Of a DNA stretch of 64,000 nt, positions 1 through 8,831 are shown one piece after another (position 1 is the stretch's first letter; each line of letters opens with the position of its first letter). The notes beneath the pieces are model-generated. The model saw only the letters and a program-made list of their open reading frames with translations, was not told the DNA's origin and did not search any database. The stretch is from DATCYX01 sp963714425 (GTDB taxonomy: Bacteria > Chloroflexota > Anaerolineae > Anaerolineales > UBA4823): the NCBI GenBank assembly GCA_963714425.1, contig CAVQOI010000010.1, positions 248,001 to 312,000 on the forward strand. The letters run 5' to 3'. The translations under genes were made by a program, and so were the position numbers.

Positions 1-1574
1 TGGTTGATGCGGTGGGCGTTGGTGATGATATGCGATCCAGCCGCCTGGCGGAAGATGGCTGTCAGGCGTGTCACCGGGGCGATGCCGCTGGCGATTATGT
101 CCCGCAGTACATCACCCGCGCCAACGGACGGCAGCTGGTCCACGTCGCCCACCAGGAGCAGGTGGGTGCCCGGCTGCAAGGCTTTGAGCAGCTGGTTTGC
201 CAGGGTCAGGTCCAGCATGGACGTTTCGTCCAAAACAAGCATGTCGATTGGCAACGGGTTCTCGAGGTTGTGCTTGAAGCCCTCCCCGGGTGTGAAACCC
301 AGCAAGCGGTGGATGGTGCTCGCCGGGCGCCCGGTGGCTTCAGACAGGCGCTTGGCGGCGCGCCCGGTAGGCGAAGCCAATGCGTAGCGCATACGGCGGG
401 CTTCCAGCATGCCGATGAGCGCCTGGAGAGCGGTTGTCTTTCCCGTCCCCGGTCCGCCGGTGAGCACACTTACCGGGTGCTGCAGGGCGGCTTGTATGGC
501 GCCGCGCTGCTCAGGAGACAAGCTTGGCTGGGCGCTGGCTTTTGGCGTCTCTTCTGGCAGGTCGATATGCCCGCCCGTGAATTTAGACTGCCCTCCTGCC
601 AGCGCTCGCAGGCGCTCGGCGACGCCAGTCTCGCTGTAGTACAGGGGCGCCAGATAGATTGCCGGCGATGCATACACCGCCCTGGCATCCTGCAGGGACG
701 ACCCGTCTGGGTGTCTCTCACCGCTGGCGTCCCCTGCCTCAGCGGGCAGCGCCTCCTGCCGGATGCGTTCCTGCTCCCTCAGCCGCTGCAACGCCGGCGG
801 CACCAGGTCGGCGGAAACGCTCAGCAGCTCCATGGAGCGCTCGCTCAGCTCCTGTGTGGGTACGTACACATGACCCTCGTCGCTCATCTGCTGCAGCGTG
901 TACACCAGCCCCGCCTCCACCCGGGAGGGGTGGTCGCTGGGCAGCCCCAACGCCCGGGCGATGCCATCTGCGGTCTTGAAGCCCACGCCGAAGATATCCC
1001 GCGCCAGCCGGTAGGGGTCGTTCTGCACCACGCCCAGCGCCTGGTCTCCGTACTGCTTGTAGATTTTCACTGCCAGGTTGGTGCTCACGCTATGGCTGTG
1101 CAGGAAGAGCATGATCTCCTTTACCTGCTTTTGCTCCTCCCAGGCGCGGGCGATCAAGGCTGTGCGCTTGGCGCCGATATCCGACACCTCGTGCAATCGC
1201 TCGGGGTGTGTCTCGATCACCTCCAGGGTGCTCTCGCCAAAGTGCCGTACGATGCGCTCCGCCAGGCGTGGTCCGATGCCCTTGACCAAACCCGAACCTA
1301 AATAGCGGCGGATGCCAGCCACCGTAGCTGGTTGGGTTTGCTCGCAGACTTCGCTTTGAAATTGCAGTCCGTGTTTGGGGTGGTTGCTCCAGCGCCCGCT
1401 CAATTGCAGGTATTCGCCGGGTGCCAGCTCGGGCAGGTTGCCTACCACGGTCACCAGCTCGTCACGACCTAAGCCAGGAGGCTTTCCCCGCTCGGGTCGC
1501 AAGCGCACCACGCTGTACCCGTTCTCTGGGTTATAGAAGGTGATTCGTTCGACAGAGCCGGTTAAAGTATCCAT
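1..1574 (-). CDS. recD2: RecD2-type ATP-dependent DNA helicase, partial (C-terminus beyond window)
   Basis: The minus-strand frame stays open from ATG at 1574 to the window edge, giving 524 N-terminal residues of a family usually 720-820 long. An OB-like N-terminal domain and a helix-hairpin-helix region (about residues 80-215) precede the SF1 helicase core. Walker A GGPGTGKTT is near residues 373-381, the Walker B segment VLDETSMLD near 447-455, and GDVDQLPSVGAG near 476-487. RecD2 is a 5'-3' helicase that acts in repair outside RecBCD. Helicase motifs IV-VI are not visible because the gene runs off the window. A long opposite-strand ORF over the same bases is a shadow, since only this frame carries recognisable motifs. 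Confidence 0.93.
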   Translation of the reverse strand, partial: MDTLTGSVERITFYNPENGYSVVRLRPERGKPPGLGRDELVTVVGNLPELAPGEYLQLSGRWSNHPKHGLQFQSEVCEQTQPATVAGIRRYLGSGLVKGIGPRLAERIVRHFGESTLEVIETHPERLHEVSDIGAKRTALIARAWEEQKQVKEIMLFLHSHSVSTNLAVKIYKQYGDQALGVVQNDPYRLARDIFGVGFKTADGIARALGLPSDHPSRVEAGLVYTLQQMSDEGHVYVPTQELSERSMELLSVSADLVPPALQRLREQERIRQEALPAEAGDASGERHPDGSSLQDARAVYASPAIYLAPLYYSETGVAERLRALAGGQSKFTGGHIDLPEETPKASAQPSLSPEQRGAIQAALQHPVSVLTGGPGTGKTTALQALIGMLEARRMRYALASPTGRAAKRLSEATGRPASTIHRLLGFTPGEGFKHNLENPLPIDMLVLDETSMLDLTLANQLLKALQPGTHLLLVGDVDQLPSVGAGDVLRDIIASGIAPVTRLTAIFRQAAGSHIITNAHRIN

Positions 1575-1577
1575 AAG

Positions 1578-1655
1578 TGCGAAGTGCGAGGTGCGGCGTG
1601 CGAAGCGCATCTTCGCCTAGCGCACATCGCACTCCGCACTCCGCACAGCACGCTT
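1578..1655. repeat. GTGCG-rich inverted repeat between recD2 and the LCP gene
   Basis: Four tandem GTGCG-type heptamers on the left (1578-1607) face CGCAC-type copies on the right (about 1621-1648). The two halves can fold into an imperfect hairpin around 1608-1620. It fills the gap between the start of recD2 and the 3' end of the LCP gene. It may act as a terminator for the LCP gene or be a dispersed element. The repeat units are visible; the role is inferred. Confidence 0.55.
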
Positions 1656-1664
1656 GAATCGAAT

Positions 1665-3089
1665 TTATGGGACGGGATTAATCCCCGCCCAGTCCGTGCC
1701 CAGGATCACAACCACATCCACCTGGCTGGTGGGGTCGTAGCGGCTGAAAATGTGGTTCTGATCGATCTTCATCAAGTCTACCAGGTACTGGACAGTATAG
1801 ACCTTGCCGGTGTAATCGAAAATGGTCGTGGTGTTATAGACCTGCTCGGCGTTTCCAGCTTCGGCGGTGATGCCCTGCGATTGCAGGTATTCAAGCGTTG
1901 TGGATGCTAAACCGGTCGTGGTTGAGCCGTTCAGGACCTGGATCTTGGGGGCTTCGGCCTGCACACGCTCGATGGGGGACAGGTTGGTTGCCGCAGGGCT
2001 GTCCAGGCGGTTGTGGAAGAACACGGTGTCGCGCAGCAGGCGGATTTTGTCGTGGATCGGCTTGAGCACCTTATCGCCATCCGGAGATTCTACCAGCAAC
2101 ACCTGATCGGGCGGGCTGATGATGCCGCGCTTGATATTTTCTTTGGGGATTTGCTGTGCCAGCCAGGCCAGCTTGATTGCCTGGTCCAGGTTCAGATTGG
2201 TGTGCACACCTGCAGCGATCTCCTGGTAGAGGATGGGCGCTTTCGCGATCAGGGTGGGCAGCATGTTGACGTTGACGATGCGGTTGCGTATGGCGATGAT
2301 CACTTCCTGCTGGCGGAAGGCGCGGTCGAAATCGCCCCCCTCGGTATTGCGCGCCCGCGCATAAGCCAGCGCCAGATCACCCGGCAAAGTTTGGGTTCCG
2401 GGCCTGAGGGTCTTGACTTCTTTCCCGATCGGGTCTACTTTCATGCGCTTCTCGATGACGATCTTGACCCCGCCGATCTCGTCGATAAATCGCTCGAAGG
2501 CGCTGAAGTCAATCTGGGCGTAGTAATCGATGGGGGTGCCCAGCAGTTCTTCGACGGTCGCCATTGCCAAACCCGGCCCGCCGCCCTCCGGGTATTTGTA
2601 AGCCTCTCCCAGGCTGTAGGCGGTGTTGATGCGCGCATAATTGAACCCGGGGATGTTCACCCATAGATCGCGCGGCAGCGAGAGAATGCCCGCCGTGCGG
2701 TCAAGTGGGTTGACGGTGAGCAGGATCATTGAGTTGGTGCGTGGGGCGCCCTCTCCAGCAGCCCAGTCGCGGTAATCCAACCCCATCACCAGTACCGTGA
2801 CGCGGCTGGCGCCATCCCAGGGCTCTGGGATGGGGCCGCCGACAGATTGTAAAGGCGTCTCGACGTCGCGGATCACGCCGGCTTCATCGGGTGTGGAGGT
2901 GGTCTGCGCCTCCTGGATGGTCACGCCTGGCAGGGAGGTGAGCTCCCAGGATGTGACGAAATCGCGCACAGCGATAAACGTCAGGTAGGCGGTAATTAAG
3001 GCGGCAAGTAGAAAGGCGCCCAGCAAAACCAGCCTCACGCGGCTGAAAGTCTTACCTTTGCCTGTTTGGGTCGTTTGTGGTTGGTTCAT
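1665..3089 (-). CDS. LytR-CpsA-Psr (LCP) family protein with LytR_C domain
   Basis: This 474-residue protein has a short cytoplasmic N-terminus, one membrane helix (about residues 18-40) and an extracellular LCP domain (about 95-260). Conserved features include VLVMGLDYR, the RTNSMILLTV segment, SLPRD and an Arg in YARINTAY. A C-terminal LytR_C domain (about 385-470) contains IQVLNGSTTTGLA. LCP enzymes transfer undecaprenyl-linked glycopolymers to peptidoglycan or other surface acceptors. It starts with ATG at 3089, about 26 bp from a TATAAT element that forms half of a symmetric divergent promoter shared with the ABC-F gene. The acceptor and polymer cannot be inferred here. Confidence 0.9.
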   Translation of the reverse strand: MNQPQTTQTGKGKTFSRVRLVLLGAFLLAALITAYLTFIAVRDFVTSWELTSLPGVTIQEAQTTSTPDEAGVIRDVETPLQSVGGPIPEPWDGASRVTVLVMGLDYRDWAAGEGAPRTNSMILLTVNPLDRTAGILSLPRDLWVNIPGFNYARINTAYSLGEAYKYPEGGGPGLAMATVEELLGTPIDYYAQIDFSAFERFIDEIGGVKIVIEKRMKVDPIGKEVKTLRPGTQTLPGDLALAYARARNTEGGDFDRAFRQQEVIIAIRNRIVNVNMLPTLIAKAPILYQEIAAGVHTNLNLDQAIKLAWLAQQIPKENIKRGIISPPDQVLLVESPDGDKVLKPIHDKIRLLRDTVFFHNRLDSPAATNLSPIERVQAEAPKIQVLNGSTTTGLASTTLEYLQSQGITAEAGNAEQVYNTTTIFDYTGKVYTVQYLVDLMKIDQNHIFSRYDPTSQVDVVVILGTDWAGINPVP

Positions 3090-3111
3090 AGATCGAATGC
3101 TTCCTCGACGT

Positions 3112-3135
3112 GCGATTATAACACGGTATAATCGC
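3112..3135. promoter_or_regulatory. Symmetric divergent promoter: inverted repeat carrying two TATAAT boxes
   Basis: GCGATTATA (3112-3120) and TATAATCGC (3127-3135) form a perfect 9-bp inverted repeat around ACACGG. Each arm holds a consensus -10 hexamer: TATAAT on the plus strand at 3127-3132 facing the ABC-F gene, and TATAAT on the minus strand at 3120-3115 facing the LCP gene. No strong -35 element is visible on either side. The symmetry and hexamers are seen directly; divergent promoter use is inferred. Confidence 0.6.
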
Positions 3136-3142
3136 GCGGCTT

Positions 3143-5176
3143 ATGTCCCTGATCAACGCTTCCAACCTGTCTAAGGCTTATGGTCCGCGGGATATATTCT
3201 CGGGTGTCAGCCTGAGCATCCCTCATGGGGCGCGCATTGCCATTGTCGGCCCCAACGGGATTGGTAAGACCACATTGCTTCGCATCCTGGTAGGTCTGGA
3301 AGAGCCGTCTGCCGGTGCGCTGAGCCGTGCGCGTAACCTGCAGGTGGGCTATCTGCCACAAGAGGCGGCGCTCAACAGCCCGCTCAGCCTGTGGGACGAG
3401 TGCCTGGCTGCTTTCGAAGAGCTACGCCAGATGGAGGCCGAGCTCAGGCGCCTGGAAAGCCAGATGGGCGACGCAGCACAGGCAGAGGGTGCACTTGAGC
3501 GCTACGGGCCGCTGCAGCACGAGTTCGAACGACGCAGCGGCTACACCTACGAGACGCGCATCCGCCAGACGCTCAGCGGTTTGGGCTTTGCCGCGACAGA
3601 TTTTAAGCGTCCCATCCCGCAGCTCTCTGGCGGGCAGCGCACCCGGGCAGTGCTGGCACGTTTGCTGCTCTCCGACCCTGACTTGCTCATCCTCGACGAG
3701 CCGACAAACCACCTGGATATCGCCGCAGTGGAATGGCTGGAAGGCTATCTCAACCAGTGGTCCGGCGCGACCCTGATCGTGTCCCACGACCGCTACTTCC
3801 TGGACCGCGTGGTGGACCATATCTGGGAGATGAGCACTAGCGGGCTGGAGACCTATCGTGGAAACTATACTGCTTACGTGCAGCAGCGCCAGGAGCGCTG
3901 GGAGCTGCGCCAGCGCCTATTCGATGATGAGAAGGAACGCCTGCTCAAAGAGGTGGATTACATCAAGCGCAATATCTCCGGGCAGCGCACGCTGCAGGCC
4001 AAGGGCAAGCTGCGCCGCCTGAGCCGGCAGGTGGAGGCGATCGAGAGCCTGGGAGTGGAGACGGCTCTCACCAAAAGCTGGGGAATGATCAGCCAGGAGG
4101 CGGATATCTCCGCCCATCCCATGAGTGTGGACGAGGCCGAGCGGCGCATTCGCAGCCTGCGTCCGCCCAGCCACCGCCCGCCGCGTCTCAATCTCAACCT
4201 GCGCCTCGGTGGGCGCTCTGGCGACCTGGTGGTGCGCACCTACGACGTCGACATCGGCTACGCCGACGAGGGCCGCCCACTCTTCCACGTCCCCGACCTG
4301 GTGTTCAAACGCGGCGAGTGCGCCGCCTTGATCGGGCCCAATGGCGCCGGCAAGACCACTTTCCTAAAGACCCTGGTGGGCGCCTTGCCGCCCCTGGCGG
4401 GGGAGGTGATAATGGGCGCCAGCCTGGACGTGGCGTATTTCGCCCAGGCGCACGAAGACCTGCGACCGGAGCGCACGCTGGTGGAGGAGATCGAGGCCGT
4501 CGCTCCTAGCATGCTGCTGGCGGGGATACGCGATTACCTGGCACGCTTCCTGTTCAGCGGTGAGGAGGTCTTTAAGAAAGTCTCCACCCTATCCGGTGGG
4601 GAAAGGGGCCGGCTGGCGCTGGCAAAGCTGGCGCTGAGCGATGCCAACCTGCTATTGCTGGACGAGCCCACCAACCACCTGGACATCCCCTCCCAGGAGA
4701 TCCTGCAAGAGGTGTTGGATGAATACCAGGGCACCATCCTGCTCGTCTCGCACGACCGCTATTTGATCGATGCACTGGGAACGCAGATCTGGGAGATCCT
4801 GCCGGGCGAGTCTGCCATGCAGGTCTACGAGGGCACCTACAGCCAGTACCGCTTGTATTTAGATGCAGAGAGAGCCCAGACGGCGGAAGAGAGTGAAGCG
4901 GAAGTCAAAGCGCGGCACAGGCGGCAAGCCGGGCTATCTGGAAAGCCACCTGCAGTCAAGGAAGAGAAGCGCCGCAAGAAGGAGCTGAAAGACCTGGAGG
5001 AGCGCATCGCCTTGCTGGAGGGTCACCTGGCGGCGCTCTCCAGCCAGCTCGAGAACCCGCCCCCCGACCCTGCCAAGGTGCAGCGCCTGGGCGGCGAGTA
5101 CGTGCGCGTGCAAAACGAGCTGGAGGGGTTGATGCAGGAGTGGGAAGCTGTCGCCCAAAAAGAACAAAATGTATAG
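3143..5176 (+). CDS. ABC-F family ATP-binding protein (Uup/YdiF/EttA-like)
   Basis: This 677-residue protein carries two nucleotide-binding domains in one chain and no membrane segment, which is the ABC-F layout. Domain 1 has Walker A GPNGIGKTT, signature LSGGQRTRA and Walker B LLILDEPTNHLDI. Domain 2 has GPNGAGKTTF, LSGGERGRLALAK and LLLLDEPTNHLDI. A charged helical linker separates them, and a Lys/Glu-rich coiled coil occupies roughly the last 90 residues. ABC-F proteins act on ribosomes, as translation factors or antibiotic-protection proteins; which subgroup applies here cannot be decided by eye. The ATG at 3143 is close to the divergent promoter, so the leader is very short. Confidence 0.93.
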   Translation: MSLINASNLSKAYGPRDIFSGVSLSIPHGARIAIVGPNGIGKTTLLRILVGLEEPSAGALSRARNLQVGYLPQEAALNSPLSLWDECLAAFEELRQMEAELRRLESQMGDAAQAEGALERYGPLQHEFERRSGYTYETRIRQTLSGLGFAATDFKRPIPQLSGGQRTRAVLARLLLSDPDLLILDEPTNHLDIAAVEWLEGYLNQWSGATLIVSHDRYFLDRVVDHIWEMSTSGLETYRGNYTAYVQQRQERWELRQRLFDDEKERLLKEVDYIKRNISGQRTLQAKGKLRRLSRQVEAIESLGVETALTKSWGMISQEADISAHPMSVDEAERRIRSLRPPSHRPPRLNLNLRLGGRSGDLVVRTYDVDIGYADEGRPLFHVPDLVFKRGECAALIGPNGAGKTTFLKTLVGALPPLAGEVIMGASLDVAYFAQAHEDLRPERTLVEEIEAVAPSMLLAGIRDYLARFLFSGEEVFKKVSTLSGGERGRLALAKLALSDANLLLLDEPTNHLDIPSQEILQEVLDEYQGTILLVSHDRYLIDALGTQIWEILPGESAMQVYEGTYSQYRLYLDAERAQTAEESEAEVKARHRRQAGLSGKPPAVKEEKRRKKELKDLEERIALLEGHLAALSSQLENPPPDPAKVQRLGGEYVRVQNELEGLMQEWEAVAQKEQNV

Positions 5177-5220
5177 GAATGAGCCTTACCTGTAGCTCTG
5201 GCAATATCCCCAGGTTTTTT

Positions 5221-5241
5221 GATGGCGGCTTAGAATGCCGC
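5221..5241. repeat. Short hairpin repeat shared with 54612-54632
   Basis: GCGGC (5225-5229) and GCCGC (5237-5241) pair around a TTAGAAT loop. The 21-base string at 5221-5241 recurs at 54612-54632 with one mismatch inside the loop. It lies in the 140-bp gap between the convergent ABC-F and lipoprotein genes and resembles a REP-like unit. The rest of the gap (5177-5220 and 5242-5316) shows nothing else I recognise. Confidence 0.5.
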
Positions 5242-5316
5242 TCTACTACGACTTCCCCAGGATACAAAAAAGTCCCGCAGATCGGCTTGTTAATATTGGC
5301 GTAATTCGCGGATAGA

Positions 5317-6363
5317 TTACTTCGGGCACTTGAACGGCAGCCCAAAGCTCTGCGCCGAGAGCGGCACGGGCGAGAGGTTGTTCAGCCGCTCGTGCGGCAG
5401 CAGCGGCCGAAGCATCACGCTGTACAGGTCGCGGTTCTCTTTGAAGACCTTCACACCCGGGGCGGGGGTATAAAACTTGAGCAGCAGGTCGGCGTCTTCG
5501 GCGTCTAAAAATATCTGTGCCAATTCCTGGTCCCCTAACAGGTTATCCAGCGTTACCAGATCACGAGGCCAATCCGCCGGCACCAGGTCCTCGCCAGCGC
5601 CGTAGGTGCGAGCCAGCTTCTGTCCGTATTCGATCCACACCGCGTACACCTCAGCCTGGTAATCCTGCAAATCCGAAGGGCGGTAGCTGTTGAAGATCTC
5701 CCAGGTGGATTTTGCCGGCGGCACCAGCGAATCGACGAAAGGCCGGTAGATCACCATCCACTTGGCGGGGTTGCCGTTGACCACCAGCAGGAAGCTTGTG
5801 GAGCCGACGTCATCCAGGTATTTTTCTGGGATTTTCGAATAAATCGGGTCGTCGGCTTCCAGGCTGCCGTCCCCAGCAAGCTTGAAGAAGCCGAACTTCT
5901 GCATGCCGTTCAACAGGGTGCAGGTGGCCTCTTCGGAAAGAATGCCCTCCAGCAGCGCCCCGGCGTCGTCGCGCCAGATCAGCTGCCCGTCTGTGTATAC
6001 CACCAGCCGGGGCAGGTGCCTGCCGATGTAAGCGTCGCTGGGCTTCCATTCGGGCTCGCCGCCGTATTTGTCGAAGTATTCAATGAGGATGGGATTGCCT
6101 TCTGGCGGCGCAGGCAAGGTCTTGGTTGGCGTGACGGGTGTGCGCGAGGGTATGGGGACCGGCGTAGGCGTGGGGCTGCGCGTGGGACGGATGAGGGCAG
6201 ATGTCGCCGTCGGTGCTGCTGGTGAGGGGTTCGCCTCAGGTTGTGTAGGCGTGCCGGGCTCGACATCCGCAGGGCGGGTGGGTAGTCCTGGCAAGGCCGG
6301 CTGCCAGTTGCAAGCCAGGGAGACCAGCAGCAAAGCCAATAGGGTTGTCCAGATTCTTTTCAT
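5317..6363 (-). CDS. Hypothetical secreted lipoprotein with Thr/Pro-rich linker
   Basis: The 348-residue product begins MKRIWTTLLALLLVSLAC, a lipoprotein signal with lipobox VSLAC. A low-complexity Pro/Thr/Ala linker follows (about residues 25-85), then a globular domain of about 250 residues. I chose ATG at 6363 because GGGAGG lies about 10 bp upstream, whereas an upstream in-frame start has no such site and would bury the signal peptide. I do not recognise the globular domain. Export and lipid anchoring are supported by the sequence; the function is unknown. The upstream gap to the next gene (6364-6512) is about 150 bp with no clear feature. Confidence 0.8.
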   Translation of the reverse strand: MKRIWTTLLALLLVSLACNWQPALPGLPTRPADVEPGTPTQPEANPSPAAPTATSALIRPTRSPTPTPVPIPSRTPVTPTKTLPAPPEGNPILIEYFDKYGGEPEWKPSDAYIGRHLPRLVVYTDGQLIWRDDAGALLEGILSEEATCTLLNGMQKFGFFKLAGDGSLEADDPIYSKIPEKYLDDVGSTSFLLVVNGNPAKWMVIYRPFVDSLVPPAKSTWEIFNSYRPSDLQDYQAEVYAVWIEYGQKLARTYGAGEDLVPADWPRDLVTLDNLLGDQELAQIFLDAEDADLLLKFYTPAPGVKVFKENRDLYSVMLRPLLPHERLNNLSPVPLSAQSFGLPFKCPK

Positions 6364-6512
6364 CCCGGCGATCCTCCCATCATGAATAGATACACCCAAC
6401 GTTCGGCATCATCCCCGGTGGGGGTGAGTAGATACGCTACTATGTTTCGCTGCCCTTATTATCCACCAATTTCGCTAATTTTGCGATATCCAGGATCGAC
6501 CAATGCACGGGC

Positions 6513-7226
6513 TCACGGCTTGCCATCTCCCTCGAGCTGGTTCACCAGTCCCGGAAGCTGCCAGAGGTGCTCGAGGGTGTAGTAGCCTGTCATTCCCAGC
6601 GGGTCTTCGCTGGTGTGCTCGTGGAACCAGGTATTCTCCTGGTGGATGTATACCGCCAGCCCACCGAGCTTGAGCACCGGCAGGATGTCTGACTTGACTG
6701 AATTCCCCACCATCAAGAACCGCTCGGGCTGGATATCGTACCGCCCGAGGATCTTGCGGTAAGTGTCCTGGGTTTTCTCCCCGACGATCTCAATGTGCTC
6801 AAAAAATACTCCCAGACCGGTATTTGCGATTTTCATCTCTTGCTCGAAAGGGTCGCCCTTGGTGATCAGCAGTAGCCGGTGGGTTCCTACCAGCGCCTGC
6901 AGCGTCTCCGCCACGCGGTCAAAGACGACCAGTGGGGCGGTGAGCATACCTTTGGAGATTTCCAGGATGTTTTGGATGCCTTCTCCACTGAATTGACCCT
7001 CACTAATCTGGATGGCGGTATCGATCATGGACAGGGTGAAGCTCTTCACACCGTAACCATAGAAGGGGACGTTGCGCACCTCAGCCTGGTCCAGGCGCTC
7101 GCTGGCCTCTTCAGGCGTGGCATAGCCGCGCACCAGTTCAATAAAGCGCTGCTTGCCTTCCTGGTATCGGCTCTCATTATCCCACAGCGTGTCATCGGCG
7201 TCGAAGGCGATGAAGTCGAGCTTCAT
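6513..7226 (-). CDS. HAD-superfamily hydrolase
   Basis: A soluble protein of about 237 residues with HAD motif I at the N-terminus (FDADDTLWDN, nucleophile Asp9 and acid Asp11), a helical cap, motif II in LLITKGD, and motif IV around MVGNSVKSDI. This fits a phosphatase of the Gph/YjjG type. The substrate is not predictable. ATG at 7226 is preferred over an upstream GTG because GGAGG lies 11 bp before it. It follows the DinB-fold gene by 5 bp on the same strand, so the two are probably cotranscribed. Confidence 0.87.
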   Translation of the reverse strand: MKLDFIAFDADDTLWDNESRYQEGKQRFIELVRGYATPEEASERLDQAEVRNVPFYGYGVKSFTLSMIDTAIQISEGQFSGEGIQNILEISKGMLTAPLVVFDRVAETLQALVGTHRLLLITKGDPFEQEMKIANTGLGVFFEHIEIVGEKTQDTYRKILGRYDIQPERFLMVGNSVKSDILPVLKLGGLAVYIHQENTWFHEHTSEDPLGMTGYYTLEHLWQLPGLVNQLEGDGKP

Positions 7227-7231
7227 TAAGT

Positions 7232-7711
7232 TTATCGCCTCCACAGGTGCAGGATCAGATCCTGGTCGAAGGTTGGGGCGCCCACATCGTGCAAGATGCG
7301 CAGCACCTGCGCCCGGTGATCTGTGCCGTGGTTGACCATGTGCAACAATACCTGCCAGCGCGGACCGTACATGCGCTCTGGTGTGACCAGCAAAGCAGCT
7401 TCATCCAGGCCGCTGGCGTACTCGGTCACCTCGCCGGCGACCTCATCCCACAGCGCGTAAGCGCTCTGGCGGGTAGCGTAATCGGCTGGCGCCGGTCGAA
7501 AGGTGCGCGCATCCGGCTGTTCTTTCAAGCCGCGCAGCCAGCGCCCATCCACACCTGCCAGGTGCACCATCTGGTTGCGCACCGAGCCGTGTGAGTAATC
7601 GATCTCCTTGACGAACTGCTCGTCGCTGAGCTTCATGATGCTCTCCCACATGCGGCGGTGCAGTGCGTCATTATACGCGATCATCGTTTGTGCCAATTCA
7701 ACAATTGCCAT
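7232..7711 (-). CDS. DinB/YfiT-fold putative metal-dependent hydrolase or thiol transferase
   Basis: The 159-residue protein has the size and helical pattern of the DinB four-helix-bundle superfamily. Candidate metal ligands are His50 (QMVHLAG), His128 and His132 (HMVNHGTDHRAQ), which is the standard triad spacing. Known members include bacillithiol S-transferases and mycothiol-dependent enzymes; the thiol used here is unknown. The gene sits directly before the HAD hydrolase. Confidence 0.85.
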   Translation of the reverse strand: MAIVELAQTMIAYNDALHRRMWESIMKLSDEQFVKEIDYSHGSVRNQMVHLAGVDGRWLRGLKEQPDARTFRPAPADYATRQSAYALWDEVAGEVTEYASGLDEAALLVTPERMYGPRWQVLLHMVNHGTDHRAQVLRILHDVGAPTFDQDLILHLWRR

Positions 7712-7733
7712 GTCAATCTCCCGAGAGAATTAT

Positions 7734-8781
7734 TTATGCTCCGGCGATACAGTAGGTCGGGCGCTCCATCTCGATGGGCTGCCTCGCCCGGACCAGATAA
7801 CGCGCCTTCAGCATAGGCAACCAGAAAGGCGGCTGAAACACATCTGCTAGCACATCACGGGGATCGTAGGCGATCCCCAGACAATTGCCCTGATGGCGCA
7901 GCTGGTAGCGCAAACTCTGCCACAGGTACCGACCGGCGTCTAGCTCTCCCCTTTTATACCAGACTTCACGCACCGTTATGGCGCGCAGCACGCCATCTGC
8001 AGGCAGCAAACCTGTGACCCGTCCAAGCAGGCGCACCATCCTCGAGACCCCTGTGAGGCGCATGCGCACCAATTGCGTGCGGTCGGAAAGGCTCAACCCG
8101 CCCACGACCTGCTCACCGCGCCGCACAACGAACAGCTGGTTGGGGCGCACCCCGGCGACCTGCACGTCCAGGAATTGCTGGAGCGAGCCGGAAGTCACTG
8201 GGTTCCACAGGTTGTGCTCGCAGTAGAAATCGTTCACCCCCGCAGCAATGGCTGTCAGGTCGGCATGCGTGGCGCTTGCCACGCTAAGATATTGCTTGGC
8301 TGATGGCGGCTGGCGGAGCATGGGGATGATGCCTCCCTGGATGGCAGCCGTCGCCTGGAAGTCATACCGTTGCGCCAAAGCCAGGCTGAGGTTGCCCTGC
8401 GGGATGGCAGCGTAGAGCACCGCGTCCGCCCCTGCTTTTTCTGCAAGGTAAGCCATGCCCCAGTCAGCTAGCTGGCGCCCTACCCCTTTGCGTTGGTGGG
8501 CGGGATGCACCCGCAAATTGGAGACGTAAACGCCCGGAAAGGATAGCGCCAGACCACTGCACCGGCACGAAGTCGCCGAAGACCATGGCGATCGCACTCC
8601 CGTCCAGTTCTGCGATGGCGCCGTGCAGGTCTGTCCCCAGGCCCTGGCTGACCTGCACCATGTCTGCTAGGTAATCGTAGGTGAAGCTCATCTGCCCACC
8701 CACAGCACCGGCGGTGATCAGGGATTGAAGTTTTGGGCTATCGGACGGAGCAATCAAGCGGATGGACAGATTGTCAGTCAT
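7734..8781 (-). pseudogene. GNAT-family acetyltransferase, interrupted by a frameshift
   Basis: Two overlapping frames together encode one GNAT protein. From ATG at 8781 the first frame gives the N-terminal part, up to VFGDFVPVQWSG. The sequence then continues in another frame with the acetyl-CoA-binding motif A (VSNLRVHPAHQRKGVG) and a C-terminal half ending at 7734. The span is 1048 bp, so removing one base restores a 348-codon frame. The break maps to about 8540-8560. It may be a real mutation or a single-base sequencing insertion. The C-terminal half resembles a second, degenerate GNAT-like unit. Confidence 0.75.
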
Positions 8782-8831
8782 GCGGGGTATACAGGCAAGA
8801 TAATCAGGGATAGTTTCACACCTTACTCAAT

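Noticed and set aside
12..1301. 429-codon plus-strand ORF over recD2
   Set aside because: It has no family features, while the minus strand encodes clear helicase motifs in the same bases. It is a GC-driven shadow.
2013..2666. 217-codon plus-strand ORF inside the LCP gene
   Set aside because: Antisense to a clear LCP domain, with no recognisable motif or ribosome site.
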